Positions 47,137 to 57,411 of a stretch of 64,000 nucleotides of DNA are shown in pieces; position 1 is the stretch's first letter, and each line of letters opens with the position of its first letter. The stretch is from an uncultured Chitinophagaceae bacterium (GTDB lineage Bacteria > Bacteroidota > Bacteroidia > Chitinophagales > Chitinophagaceae). The stretch spans positions 16,204-80,203 of the forward strand of contig CALJNC010000029.1 in the NCBI GenBank assembly GCA_937981995.1, in the 5' to 3' direction. A program made the translations under genes and the position numbers. The notes under the pieces were generated by a model, which worked only from the letters and a program-made list of their open reading frames with translations, was not told where the DNA came from and did not search any database.

Positions 47137-49536
47137 ATGCGCATTTTGCTATTTATACTTTTCGCTTTAATTACAACATCGTCTTTTGCTCAGTTTAATT
47201 ATGATTGTCATAATCAAACCAATCAAGTAGCCAATTGGAAATTCTTGGGGCCCGTAAACACATTAGAAGAAACTCCACATCAGCGTTTTGGTGCAGTTAC
47301 ATGCTTAAGCGTAAACCCTAAGGATAGTAATGAGCTATTTGTGGGTAGTCCTACAGGAGCTTTGATGCACACAACCAATCGAGGTGCTACATGGCAATCA
47401 CTTACTGATAATATGGATATTCCTCTAATTGGTGTGAATGACATTATAGTTAATTATGACAAAAGCCCTTACGAAATACTACTTGCAACAGGTAGCCAAA
47501 ATGAATGGTATGACACTCCCCACTTTGGAATATTTAAATCAAAAGATGGAGGCAAAACGTGGAACCACAAAAGAACCAATACAGACAATGTAATTTTTGA
47601 ACCAGCATATTATAAATTTAAGAAAATCGAAAATGAAGTTTTTTGCATAAGCAGAAACTGCATATCCTACTCATCTAACAATGGAGAAGACTGGAAAAAA
47701 ATAATAAAAGAAGATAGAGTTTTAGACGGATTGCCTTTACGTGAAAAGCAGATAAGACATTTTGTTTTTGAGCCAAGTCAACGTACTATTTACTTTAGTA
47801 CAAAACAAAAATATACAAGTAAAGGAAATGAAAATGGTAAACTCTACTCCTACTCGTTGAGCAACAAATCATTTAAAAACCTTACACCGCTTTTAAACAA
47901 AGCCTACCAATCGGAAAGAAAAAATAATGGAATAGAAGCAATTCAAATTATCCAACACACAAAAGAGGAACTTCTTTTTGTAGTAAGCCATAATAGCTCA
48001 GAGGAAGTATATACGTATACCTATAATTTAGCTAAAGCAGCCATTACCGACTACGAAGTGCCAAACGGAGGACGACTAAGTGGAGGCAGCGTGTTTTGGT
48101 TTCATGGTACAGAAATTAATAGAGTGAATGATCGTGTAAGGTATCACGCTGGCGTGTATTTATATAAATCAATAGATGGAGGTCAAACCTATAAACAACT
48201 ATTTGGATATAGCTTAGGCGATAATAATGTACCCCATGTAGATATTAAAACAATGCTAATTACGAAGCATTCAAAAGATGGACTGTCTGATCATATTTAC
48301 TTAGGAACCGATGGTGGTATCTCATTTTCAAACAATGGTGGCAAATCATTTAAAAATTTAAATGGCAAAGAATTACAACTCACCCAATTTTATGGTTTGG
48401 GTTCATCTCCTTTTAATGGTATAGTGAGTGCTGGTTCTCAGGATAATTCAATCATATCCTTTTTACCCAAAGAGGATAAATGGATTTACAATATTAGAGG
48501 CGATGGATATGATGTTGCTTATTCTAAAATAAAACCAGGCTTGGCATACGGTCAGTATAACTCTCGTATGATGTATTCTACTTTAAAAGATGTTGTGCCG
48601 TTTTATAAGTCAGTAGGTATAAAAAAAGAAAACTCCAATAACCGCAAAACAATTGTGGCTCATAAAAATGGAGATGTATTTTTTGCGGGACAAAATTTAT
48701 TTCATTTACCCAAAAACAGCAAAAAATGGAAAGAGTATAAAACACCCCTTCCATACAAAGCCCTAACCATAGCGGTAAGTGAGCAGAATCCAAAGCTTAT
48801 TTATATGTCTGGCCTGTGGGGTGGCCTTGTAAAAAGCACAGATGGTGGCCAGACATGGAAAGATTTATCAAATGACCTTGTCATTGGTGGATTTAAACAA
48901 TCAAGTAGGATACAAAGTATATGTGTATCACCTTATGATGAAAATAAAGTTTGGCTTGGCTTTGGCTACTTAGGAGCTTATGATAAATTATGCAAGTCAA
49001 CTGTTCGAATAATTGAAAGTAATGATGGTGGCAAAACATGGACTAATAATTCAAGCGGCTTGCCAGTATTTGCAATTCAAGATATTCAATTTTATGAAGG
49101 AAGCTATGAATCCCTATTTGCTGCAACGGATAAAGGAGTTTACTTTAAACGAGGGAACGGTTATAAATGGCAACTTTTTAATCAACAACTACCCAACTGC
49201 TTAATTGGCGAGCTAAATATAAACTATTGCAGAGGCAAATTATTAGCGGCAACCTACGGTAGAGGGCTTTGGGAAACTGATTTACCGGTAATTGAAGATA
49301 AAAACCCACTTATTATAAGGGGTAGAAAGGAATTTACTGCTCCCGAAGGTGAGGTGCTGGTAATTAACCAAGATATTACCCTTAAAGGTAAAAGTATACT
49401 TAGCATTAATTGCCCAGTATATATGGCTAAAGGCAGTAAAATAAAGGCAAAAAGAAAGTCTCAGGTACAGCTAGGCCCTAAGGGAAAACTCATTAATGGC
49501 TGTGGAGACGATTGGCTAGGGATTAAAACAAAATAG
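47137..49536 (+). CDS. Secreted Asp-box (BNR/sortilin-like) repeat protein
   Basis: The 799-residue protein has a signal peptide (to SSFAQ) and many Asp boxes: TTNRGATW, SKDGGKTW, SSNNGEDW, SIDGGQTY, STDGGQTW, SNDGGKTW, indicating one or two beta-propellers. Unlike its two relatives in this window it lacks a clear T9SS type A end. The last 80 residues look like the start of a beta-helix (LVINQDITLKGKSILSINC, then NGCGDDWLGIKTK) and stop there. It may be anchored or secreted in another way, or be shortened. It is downstream of gmhB by 36 bases; a TAAATTCG box at 47124-47131 is a weak promoter candidate. Confidence 0.83.
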   Translation: MRILLFILFALITTSSFAQFNYDCHNQTNQVANWKFLGPVNTLEETPHQRFGAVTCLSVNPKDSNELFVGSPTGALMHTTNRGATWQSLTDNMDIPLIGVNDIIVNYDKSPYEILLATGSQNEWYDTPHFGIFKSKDGGKTWNHKRTNTDNVIFEPAYYKFKKIENEVFCISRNCISYSSNNGEDWKKIIKEDRVLDGLPLREKQIRHFVFEPSQRTIYFSTKQKYTSKGNENGKLYSYSLSNKSFKNLTPLLNKAYQSERKNNGIEAIQIIQHTKEELLFVVSHNSSEEVYTYTYNLAKAAITDYEVPNGGRLSGGSVFWFHGTEINRVNDRVRYHAGVYLYKSIDGGQTYKQLFGYSLGDNNVPHVDIKTMLITKHSKDGLSDHIYLGTDGGISFSNNGGKSFKNLNGKELQLTQFYGLGSSPFNGIVSAGSQDNSIISFLPKEDKWIYNIRGDGYDVAYSKIKPGLAYGQYNSRMMYSTLKDVVPFYKSVGIKKENSNNRKTIVAHKNGDVFFAGQNLFHLPKNSKKWKEYKTPLPYKALTIAVSEQNPKLIYMSGLWGGLVKSTDGGQTWKDLSNDLVIGGFKQSSRIQSICVSPYDENKVWLGFGYLGAYDKLCKSTVRIIESNDGGKTWTNNSSGLPVFAIQDIQFYEGSYESLFAATDKGVYFKRGNGYKWQLFNQQLPNCLIGELNINYCRGKLLAATYGRGLWETDLPVIEDKNPLIIRGRKEFTAPEGEVLVINQDITLKGKSILSINCPVYMAKGSKIKAKRKSQVQLGPKGKLINGCGDDWLGIKTK

Positions 49537-49640
49537 CCGTATTTATTCCCTTATACTAATAAGGCTTTTTAAAAGGCTTTTTGGTTAAATTGCGTATATT
49601 CGCACGCTAAAATTAAGCACTTTAACAAACGTAACATCTA

Positions 49641-52600
49641 ATGAAATTAAAAGGATTAGTATGGTTCTTTACCATAGCATTAATACTGATTTCGCTTTAC
49701 CAACTATCGTTTACGATGGTAACGCGAAGTTTTGAAAGCAAAATTGCCTCCAAAGCAGAAGCTCAAATTAAAAAGACACAGCCAGATTTAACTGGAGATG
49801 CATTAACCTATGCGGTAAAAAACAAAACTCGCTTTATGCTTGACAGTCAGCAGACTGAAAAGGCATACCCTCTTTTAGGTACTACCTATAAGGAGTGTAA
49901 AGAGCAAGAGTTAAATCTTGGACTTGACCTTCAGGGTGGTATGAACGTTGTACTTGAGGTAGGAATAGATGAATTAGTTAAAAAACTAAGTAACAATCCG
50001 CAGGATAATTCTTTAAATCAAGCAATAATTAGTGCCAATAAGAAAAAAGCAAATACAAGTACTGACTTTATTTCTTTGTTTGATGAGGCGTATACTGAGT
50101 TAAATGCAGGTGGCAAATTAGCACCATTATTCGTAAAGAATTCAACAGACAAAATTAACTTTAGCTCGTCAAATGCTGATGTAATACGTATGTTACGTAC
50201 TGAGGCTGATGAAGCTTTTGATCGTACTGTAAATGTAATTACAAAACGTATTGACCAGTTTGGTGTAAGTCAACCTACTTTAAATGCTGAGAAAGATAAA
50301 GGAATTATTACAGTAGAATTGGCAGGTGTACAAAATCCTGAGAAAGTACGTAGATACTTGCAGGCTATGGCAAATCTTGAGTTTTGGGAAACGTACGGGA
50401 TTCATGAAATTGGACAAAGTATAGTACAAGCTGATGAAGCATTAAAAACATATATAAATAGTAAAGGTGGAAGTTTAGATGTAGCGCAAGCTGCTGATAG
50501 CAACGCTACTGCTCAAGATATTATTAAAGACGATGATGCTAAAAAAGATAAAGGTGATGGAAGTGTATCTGACTTATTAGGAACTTCAGATGGCGATGCT
50601 GATGATTTAGATACTGCAGGTTTTTCTAAATTAAGTGATGCCGAAAAAATAGCAAAAGCTAAAAAATCAAATCCATTGCGTTTTTACTTCGCAGGTGGTT
50701 TTGAAGCAAGAACAAATCCTGAAACAGGAAAAGTGGTAAATGAATGCCGTGTTTCTTATATCAAAAATTCAGATACAGCAGCTTTAAACAAGCTATTGAA
50801 AATGGATGTGGTGAAAAGAGAATTTCCTCGTGATATCAAATTTGCTTATGGTATAGCTAATAAAGAAGCTGCTGCTGAAAATTACAGTGTTTTGTATGCT
50901 TTAAGAAAACTATCTCCTAATAATAATAAAGCTCCTTTAGACGGCGATGCAATTGAAAAAGCATTTTCTGATTTTGACCAATTTGGTGGTGCTGAAATTA
51001 TCATGCAAATGAATAGTGCAGGTGGAAGAAAATGGGCTAAATTAACTGAGAAAAATATTGATCGACCAATTGCTATCGTATTAGACGATGTTGTTTACTC
51101 TGCTCCTGCTCCTCGTCAAGCCATTACAGGTGGACGCTCAAGCATTACAGGTGATTTTGGAATTGAAGAAGCAAAAGATGTAGCTAACGTACTAAAAACA
51201 GGTAAGCTTGCCGCTCCTGCAAAAATTGTTCAAGAGCAAGTAGTAGGTCCTACATTAGGTAAGGAAGCTATACAAGGTGGTAAATTATCATTTGGTATCT
51301 CTTTCCTATTAATATTTATTTTAATGCTTATCTATTATAATACAGGTGGATGGGTTGCAAATATTGCATTAATTTTAAACTTATTATTTACGGTAGGTGT
51401 TTTGAGTGCATTAGGCGCTTCATTAACAGCAGCTGGTATTGCTGGTTTAGTATTAACCATTGGTATGGCGGTTGATACAAACGTTATCATATTTGAAAGA
51501 ATCAAGGAAGAATTAGATTGGGGCAAAGGCTATGAAGAAGCAGTAGAAGAAGGTTACAAACGTTCTTATGCTCCAGTACTTGATGGTCACATAACAGTAT
51601 TAATGACCGCAGTTATCTTATTCATATTTGGTTTAGGTCCAGTACTTGGATTTGCTACTACTCAGATTTTAGGTATTCTATTATCTCTTTTCTGTGGTAT
51701 CATGGTTTCTCGTTTAATTACTGATATCTGGATGCAAAAAGGACGTCACTTCAAATACTTTACTAACTTCTCTCGTAAACTATTTAAGTCATTTGACTTT
51801 AAGTTTATTGAGTGGCGTAAGAAGGCATACGTAATTTCTATTATCGTTCTTCTATTAGGAATTGGTGCTGTAATCAATGGTTTTGATTATGGTGTTGAGT
51901 TTGCCGGTGGTCGTTCTTATACAGTAAGACTTGACAATGCAGTAGAAACTCAAAGTGTACGTACTGATTTAAAAGAAAGTTTTGGTGGAGAATTCCCAAT
52001 TGTAAAAACGATTGGTAACGCAAATCAAGTAAATATTACTACAGCTTATAAAATTGAAGATCCTAATAGTAAAGAAGCAGCTGAAGATGTTGTTACTAGA
52101 TTATATACGGGTTTAAAAAATGCTAAATACTTTGGTAGCGACGTAAGTTTAGAAACGTTTAAATCAGATGTTATTTTAAGTTCTCAAACAGTATTACCTA
52201 CTATATCTGATGATTTAAAGAAAGGTGCCATTACTGCAACAATTATCTCTCTCCTATTGATTATGGCATATATCTTCTTGCGTTTCCGCAGATGGCAATA
52301 TTCATTAGGTACCATTATTGCATTAATGCATGATGTATTGGTTACACTAGCTGTATTCTCTTTCGCTAGAAAATTTGTACCTTTTGCTATGGAAATTGAT
52401 CAGCACTTTATTGCTGCCATTCTTACAGTAATTGGTTTCTCTATGAATGATACAGTAGTTGTATTTGACCGTATTCGTGAGTACTTCCGTAAGCGTCCGG
52501 GTAGCAGTAAAACTGAAGTAATCAATTCAGCTATTAATGATACAATGAGTCGTACTATTATGACTTCATTGACGGTATTCCTTACCCTATTAGTACTATT

Positions 52601-52781
52601 CATTTTTGGTGGAGAGGTAACACGTGGTTTCTCTTTTGCTATGATGATTGGTGTTATTACGGGTACTTACTCTTCTGTTTTTGTGGCAGCGCCAGTATTG
52701 GTTGATTTAGATAAATCAGATAAGCTAACAAAAGAGGAAGACAAAGAAGCTAAGATTGCAGAAATTAAGAGTCAATCTTAA
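49641..52781 (+). CDS. secDF: Protein translocase subunits SecD and SecF, fused
   Basis: The 1046-residue inner-membrane protein uses the proton gradient to help Sec-exported proteins leave the channel. SecD marks: LGLDLQGGMNVVLEV near residue 95, a large periplasmic P1 domain, and GMAVDTNVIIFERIKEEL in the fourth helix. SecF begins near residue 715 with DYGVEFAGGRSYTV and has GFSMNDTVVVFDRIREYF. An acidic, low-complexity insert (about residues 280-330, rich in Asp, Lys and Ser) lies in P1. Fused SecDF is standard in Bacteroidota. It stands alone and is followed by a strong terminator. A near-consensus TATATTCG lies at 49595-49602. Confidence 0.95.
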   Translation: MKLKGLVWFFTIALILISLYQLSFTMVTRSFESKIASKAEAQIKKTQPDLTGDALTYAVKNKTRFMLDSQQTEKAYPLLGTTYKECKEQELNLGLDLQGGMNVVLEVGIDELVKKLSNNPQDNSLNQAIISANKKKANTSTDFISLFDEAYTELNAGGKLAPLFVKNSTDKINFSSSNADVIRMLRTEADEAFDRTVNVITKRIDQFGVSQPTLNAEKDKGIITVELAGVQNPEKVRRYLQAMANLEFWETYGIHEIGQSIVQADEALKTYINSKGGSLDVAQAADSNATAQDIIKDDDAKKDKGDGSVSDLLGTSDGDADDLDTAGFSKLSDAEKIAKAKKSNPLRFYFAGGFEARTNPETGKVVNECRVSYIKNSDTAALNKLLKMDVVKREFPRDIKFAYGIANKEAAAENYSVLYALRKLSPNNNKAPLDGDAIEKAFSDFDQFGGAEIIMQMNSAGGRKWAKLTEKNIDRPIAIVLDDVVYSAPAPRQAITGGRSSITGDFGIEEAKDVANVLKTGKLAAPAKIVQEQVVGPTLGKEAIQGGKLSFGISFLLIFILMLIYYNTGGWVANIALILNLLFTVGVLSALGASLTAAGIAGLVLTIGMAVDTNVIIFERIKEELDWGKGYEEAVEEGYKRSYAPVLDGHITVLMTAVILFIFGLGPVLGFATTQILGILLSLFCGIMVSRLITDIWMQKGRHFKYFTNFSRKLFKSFDFKFIEWRKKAYVISIIVLLLGIGAVINGFDYGVEFAGGRSYTVRLDNAVETQSVRTDLKESFGGEFPIVKTIGNANQVNITTAYKIEDPNSKEAAEDVVTRLYTGLKNAKYFGSDVSLETFKSDVILSSQTVLPTISDDLKKGAITATIISLLLIMAYIFLRFRRWQYSLGTIIALMHDVLVTLAVFSFARKFVPFAMEIDQHFIAAILTVIGFSMNDTVVVFDRIREYFRKRPGSSKTEVINSAINDTMSRTIMTSLTVFLTLLVLFIFGGEVTRGFSFAMMIGVITGTYSSVFVAAPVLVDLDKSDKLTKEEDKEAKIAEIKSQS

Positions 52782-52800
52782 TACAAATTAATATTTATCA

Positions 52801-52833
52801 AATCCCACTCTTTAAAAGAGTGGGATTTTTTTT
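52801..52833 (+). terminator. Rho-independent terminator after secDF
   Basis: An 11-pair perfect stem (52801-52811 with 52817-52827, core CCCACTCT/AGAGTGGG) with a five-base loop is followed by eight T (52826-52833), 20 bases past the secDF stop. It is the strongest terminator in the window. Confidence 0.95.
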
Positions 52834-52862
52834 ATCACTCCATCTTATTTGATTTAAGTCAA

Positions 52863-52892
52863 TTGATTTCTTAAAATGGTTGAATACCTTTG
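52863..52892 (+). promoter_or_regulatory. Probable promoter of the TonB-dependent receptor gene
   Basis: TTG at 52863-52865, a 19-base spacer and an exact TACCTTTG at 52885-52892 fit the Bacteroidota consensus, with one base of the -33 TTTG replaced (ATTG). Transcription should start near 52898, giving a leader of about 110 bases before ATG 53010, long enough for post-transcriptional control. Confidence 0.7.
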
Positions 52893-53009
52893 AATTATTG
52901 TAACTAATTAATCTGTTGATATGAAATTATAAATAAAAGATTAGGGATATAAATTGAAAATAATTAATAGAACAAACAAGAATAATTCGATTGCTAAAAC
53001 AACGAAAAA

Positions 53010-55391
53010 ATGAAAAAATACTACTGCATAATTTTACTCCTCAGCATAAATTTTAATCTATCTGCTCAAAATTTAACACAAACTATTCGCGGAACTATTG
53101 TAGACAAAATTTCAAGATCTCCCATTATAGGAGCAACCGTTATGCTTGCAGACAAAAGCAAAGGTGTAAAAGCTGATGTAAACGGCAATTTTACGTTAAC
53201 CAAAATCCCTATAGGCAGAACAAGCTTAGTAATTACAAGCGTTGGTAAACAGCCAGTATTTTTAAATAACCTAGAACTAAACTCTACGAATCAATTAGTC
53301 TTAAACATTGATATGGAAGATCGTATTACTACAACCAAAAAAGTAGTTATTCGATCTAAAAAAGATAAAAGCAAAACGCTCAATGAAATGGTAAGCGTAA
53401 GTGGTAGAACATTTTCGGTAGAAGAAACTCAACGCTATGCCGGGAGTAGAAATGATGTAGCTCGAATGGCACAAAGCTTTGCAGGAGTGCAAGGAAGTAA
53501 TGATTCGCGTAATGATATTGTAGTTAGAGGAAACTCCCCTGTTGGTGTCCTTTACAGGTTAGAAGGTATGGATATCCCAAACCCCAATCACTTTGCAGCA
53601 GCAGGAACCACAGGCGGTCCAATAAGCATGCTAAATAATAATGTATTAGCAAATTCTGATTTTATTACTTCAGCTTTTCCTGCGCAATACATGAATGCAA
53701 CCTCTGGCGTATTTGATTTAAACTTAAGAAGTGGAAATGATCAAGAGTATGAATTTCTTGGGCAAATTGGATTTAATGGAGTTGAAATGAATGCTGAAGG
53801 GCCAATAACGAAAAAAGGCAACAACTCTTTTATAGTAGGTTATCGCTACTCTACTCTTGCAGTTTTTAATGCCCTGGGAATAAATTTTGGGACTGGAACT
53901 GCCATCCCGAAATATCAAGACGGAAGTTTCAAATTAAAATTTGTAGACAAGAAAGGCAGCACATCGGTTTTTGGAATTGGTGGCGTGAGTAATGTAAAAC
54001 TTTGGGATAGTGAAAATGAAGGAGCTTCCTTATTTGGTGACAATGGTGAAGATTTTAATTATCGAACCAATACAGGAATGATAGGAATTACTCGTTCGTA
54101 TTTATTATCAAAAAAATCTTATACTAAAACTACTTTAGCCTTACGTGCTAATTCTACCAAAACCATTTTAGACACTTTTACGTCAGACCCGTTGATTGAT
54201 AAAGCACCGTTTTACAGAGATAACTCTTATGAAGGTGCTATTAGCCTACATTCTTTTTATCAGACCAAGTTTAGTGCAAAAAGCAACTTACGTGTAGGAG
54301 CTTATATTGACCGAAATTTCTTTAAGCTCATTGATAGTGTATTTATTGGTGCAAGAAACTCGTTTATTAATCTAACGAATTACACAGGTTCGCTGTATAC
54401 AATTAAGCCGTATGCACAATACCAATATAAATATTCTACAAAACTCTCTGCAGTTGCAGGATTAAGCTCTATTTACTTCCCTTTTAATAATTCGTTTAGT
54501 TTAGAGCCAAGGTTAGGGTTAACTTACAGGCCAAATGCTAAAAGTAGTTTTGCCTTGGGTTATGGGTTACATAGCAAGCTCGCTCCTTTTAGAGCATACT
54601 TTATTGAAAGAGAAACTAGCCCAAATGTGTTTAACACTACAAATGATAATTTAGGTTTATCAAAAGCGCACCACATAGTATTAGCTTATGATAGAAATAT
54701 TAATCAGTATACTAGAATCAAATTAGAAACTTATTATCAACATTTATTTAATGTGCCTATTAGTAGCAATGTAAATACATACAGTTTATTAAATCAAGGT
54801 GCAGATTTTGGTGTGGTACTGCAGGATAGCATGGTAAATGGTGGCACCGGAGATAACTATGGCGCTGAGCTAACATTTGAGCACTTTTTGAACAAAGGGT
54901 TTTATTATCTGCTAACTGGTTCGGTTTATAAATCAAGCTATGTACCTTCCAATGGCATAACCTACCCTACAGCATTTGATAGTCGCTTTGCAGCTAATAT
55001 TTTAGGTGGAAGAGAGTTTTTCTTGAAGGAAAGAATGAGCAAGGATGGTAAAGCAAAGCAATATAGTTTCACTTTGGATTTTAAAAGTCTTATAAATGGT
55101 GGCTTACGATACACACTTATTGATTTAGAAAAAAGTATTCAAGCAGGCGAAGCAGTGTTTGATAATACAAGGGCGTTTAGTGAAAAACATAAACCCTATT
55201 TCCGAATTGACTTCAGGGTAGGTTTTAAAATCCAAACTAAAAAAGTAACACATGAATGGGCCTTTGATGTTCAGAATTTGACAAATCGTAAAAACTTATT
55301 TGCGGTACGTTTTGATCCAAATGATCTCAAACTAAAAGAGAGTTACCAAACAGGCTTATTTCCAGTTTTTCAGTATCGTGTGCGTTTCTAA
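53010..55391 (+). CDS. TonB-dependent receptor with N-terminal carboxypeptidase-like domain
   Basis: The 793-residue outer-membrane protein has a signal peptide (to NLSAQ), then a carboxypeptidase-D regulatory-like domain (about 25-105: IRGTIVDKISRSPIIGATVML, GVKADVNGNFTL). A plug follows (about 140-240: VARMAQSFAGVQG, DIVVRGNSPVGVLYRLEG), then a 22-strand-type barrel ending in the usual aromatic Phe. It imports a ligand across the outer membrane with TonB energy. No SusD partner is next to it, so polysaccharide uptake is less likely; siderophore, peptide or vitamin uptake are possible. Its last 4 bases overlap the convergent AlkD-like gene. Confidence 0.92.
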   Translation: MKKYYCIILLLSINFNLSAQNLTQTIRGTIVDKISRSPIIGATVMLADKSKGVKADVNGNFTLTKIPIGRTSLVITSVGKQPVFLNNLELNSTNQLVLNIDMEDRITTTKKVVIRSKKDKSKTLNEMVSVSGRTFSVEETQRYAGSRNDVARMAQSFAGVQGSNDSRNDIVVRGNSPVGVLYRLEGMDIPNPNHFAAAGTTGGPISMLNNNVLANSDFITSAFPAQYMNATSGVFDLNLRSGNDQEYEFLGQIGFNGVEMNAEGPITKKGNNSFIVGYRYSTLAVFNALGINFGTGTAIPKYQDGSFKLKFVDKKGSTSVFGIGGVSNVKLWDSENEGASLFGDNGEDFNYRTNTGMIGITRSYLLSKKSYTKTTLALRANSTKTILDTFTSDPLIDKAPFYRDNSYEGAISLHSFYQTKFSAKSNLRVGAYIDRNFFKLIDSVFIGARNSFINLTNYTGSLYTIKPYAQYQYKYSTKLSAVAGLSSIYFPFNNSFSLEPRLGLTYRPNAKSSFALGYGLHSKLAPFRAYFIERETSPNVFNTTNDNLGLSKAHHIVLAYDRNINQYTRIKLETYYQHLFNVPISSNVNTYSLLNQGADFGVVLQDSMVNGGTGDNYGAELTFEHFLNKGFYYLLTGSVYKSSYVPSNGITYPTAFDSRFAANILGGREFFLKERMSKDGKAKQYSFTLDFKSLINGGLRYTLIDLEKSIQAGEAVFDNTRAFSEKHKPYFRIDFRVGFKIQTKKVTHEWAFDVQNLTNRKNLFAVRFDPNDLKLKESYQTGLFPVFQYRVRF

Positions 55392-56053
55392 ATAATCTTG
55401 CGTACGGCTTCTTTATAGCTTAAAGGCTCCAAATTTGTACTTTTTACATACCCTAATACCCATTCAGGATTGTAGTCGCCATAAGCACGTAGTGCCCATC
55501 CAATTGCTTTATTGATAAAAAATTCATCAGAACCTAGATTAGATTCAATTGCAGCGGATAATAGCTCAGTATTAGAATCTAAACGAAACTTTAGTTGAGA
55601 GATTATTGCTGAACGCCTAAGCCACATATTTTCTGAATCTTTCCATTCTAATACTGTTTTTAAAAGAAACTCTTTATCCTTTTTAAAAATAGGCGTGCTA
55701 ATCAAATTACTTACTGTATCAACTGTATCCCACCAGGAGTTATGTGTTATCAAATATTCTATTAACTCTAATGATCCACTTGAAAATGTGTTTTTAAAGG
55801 CATGTAAAGTATCCAAGCAATAATGATGCATCTCTCGCTCTGGATATTTAAAACAATTTTTTGCAAAGCTTAAAAAGTCATTAGGAGGTAATTCCAAACC
55901 CTGATTATGTTTCTTAGTCAGTTCGCGGCGTGGCTTGGCCTTAATACCGAAGTGAGGGAACTTATTGAGCATATAAGATGTCATTCTTTCAGCATCAGCT
56001 TCATTGCGATGCGCATCAAAAATGTTGTACATATTTCCAATATGCAACTTCAT
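55388..56053 (-). CDS. DNA alkylation repair protein, AlkD-like HEAT-repeat family
   Basis: The 221-residue all-helical protein matches AlkD-like glycosylases: FPHFGIKAKPRRELTKK near the N-terminus; THNSWWDTVDTVSNLI in the middle, whose Trp and Asp line the DNA-binding cleft in AlkD; and NMWLRRSAIISQL and FFINKAIGWALRAYGDYNPEWV at the end. Such enzymes excise positively charged alkylated bases. The gene starts 4 bases after the DUF819 gene and is probably in its operon, which suggests convenience rather than shared function. Overlap with the convergent receptor gene is 4 bases. Confidence 0.88.
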   Translation of the reverse strand: MKLHIGNMYNIFDAHRNEADAERMTSYMLNKFPHFGIKAKPRRELTKKHNQGLELPPNDFLSFAKNCFKYPEREMHHYCLDTLHAFKNTFSSGSLELIEYLITHNSWWDTVDTVSNLISTPIFKKDKEFLLKTVLEWKDSENMWLRRSAIISQLKFRLDSNTELLSAAIESNLGSDEFFINKAIGWALRAYGDYNPEWVLGYVKSTNLEPLSYKEAVRKII

Positions 56054-56057
56054 ACTA

Positions 56058-57332
56058 TTAAGGAATTACACCTTGAAACTTACTTGCCAACTCCATAAGC
56101 TGTGCACTTAAAACGGCACCATACGTGCCCAATGCATAACCCAATACGGCTAACAATACTCCTACAGGAGCCAAGGCCGGATGAAAAGCAGCAGCTATTA
56201 CAGGAGCAGAGGCTGCCCCGCCAATATTAGCTTTACTACCTACTGCCAAAAAGAAGAAAGGTGCACGTATAATTTTAGCCACAATAACTAAAAGCAATAC
56301 ATGAAATGCCATCCAAATTAAACCAAGTAATATGATACCTGGATTTTCTAAAATAAGCGTCATATCCATTTTCATACCTATGGTTGCTACCAAAATGTAA
56401 ATAAATACACTTCCCAACTTACTAGCGCCATACCCTTCCAAATTACGGGCTTTGGTAAAGGATAAAATGAGTCCAAATGTAGTAGCCAATACAATGAGCC
56501 AAAAGAATGCACTTGTAAGAGAAGAATCTTGAAGAGCAGGTATCCCTTTAAATAAGGTAACTACATGACCCGAAAAAAAATGTGCCAAGGAAGTAAGAAA
56601 AAATCCAATTCCTAAAATAATAATATAGTCTTTTAGCTTTGGTTCTTTTTTAATAGTTGCACCAAAGGAAGCTACTTTGTTTTTCAAATCTTCAATGGCT
56701 GATGAGTCGGCTTTAAACCATTTATCAATCCGAGCATTTTGCCCTATTCCTAAAAGCAATACGGCCATCCAAATATTAGCAACTACAATATCTACTAAAA
56801 CCATAGCACCATACTTATCTGGGTTATACTCATAAACCTCTAACATAGCAGCTTGATTTGCTCCACCACCTATCCAACTTCCGGCTAGTGTGCTCAATCC
56901 ACGCCATACTGCATCAACTCCTACTCCGTCTACGGTGGCAGGCCATAACTTAGCCATCAATAATATGGCAATGGGGCCACCCAGTATAATACCTACTGTT
57001 GCAGTAAAAAACATGATTAAGCTTTTACTCCCCAACTTAATAATTGCCTTTAGATCGATACTCAAAGTCATTAAAATGAGTGAAGCAGGTAATAAATAAT
57101 TCTTGGCAATAGTATAAGTATCCGTCTCTTTAGCTGATATTACGCCCATGGAATTAAGAATCGCTGGCAATAAATAGCACATTAATAAAGCAGGTACGTA
57201 TTTATAAAATTTAGGCCAAATGCCTTTTTTAATACTTGAGGTATAAAATACCACAGCTAGGCACAACATGAGGATTCCGAATACGATTTTATCATCGGAG
57301 AATATTGGACTTGCTTGCAATAATATATTCAT
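56058..57332 (-). CDS. DUF819 family integral membrane protein
   Basis: The 424-residue protein has ten or more membrane helices. DUF819 features: DKIVFGILMLCLAVVFYTS at the start, YLLPASLILMTLSIDLKAI, a Gly-rich GSWIGGGANQAAM and the mirrored GSKANIGGAASAPVIAAAF near the end. The two Gly-rich motifs suggest an inverted-repeat transporter fold. Transported substrate is unknown. Its start is 79 bases from the purD start on the other strand, so both promoters must share this gap or lie in the coding ends. AlkD-like gene follows 4 bases later. Confidence 0.87.
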   Translation of the reverse strand: MNILLQASPIFSDDKIVFGILMLCLAVVFYTSSIKKGIWPKFYKYVPALLMCYLLPAILNSMGVISAKETDTYTIAKNYLLPASLILMTLSIDLKAIIKLGSKSLIMFFTATVGIILGGPIAILLMAKLWPATVDGVGVDAVWRGLSTLAGSWIGGGANQAAMLEVYEYNPDKYGAMVLVDIVVANIWMAVLLLGIGQNARIDKWFKADSSAIEDLKNKVASFGATIKKEPKLKDYIIILGIGFFLTSLAHFFSGHVVTLFKGIPALQDSSLTSAFFWLIVLATTFGLILSFTKARNLEGYGASKLGSVFIYILVATIGMKMDMTLILENPGIILLGLIWMAFHVLLLVIVAKIIRAPFFFLAVGSKANIGGAASAPVIAAAFHPALAPVGVLLAVLGYALGTYGAVLSAQLMELASKFQGVIP

Positions 57333-57411
57333 AAAATAATTTAGAATTAAAAAAGGACAAGATAAGAATAAAATGCAAGACGTAGTATTTTTACGCTTTC
57401 AATACAACAAT

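Noticed and set aside
49561..49583. Direct repeat AAGGCTTTTT twice upstream of secDF as a regulatory or mobile repeat
   Set aside because: Two adjacent copies of a ten-base AT-rich word are within chance and I saw no third copy.
53010..55391. TonB receptor as part of a polysaccharide utilisation locus
   Set aside because: No SusD-like gene, glycoside hydrolase or sensor gene is adjacent.
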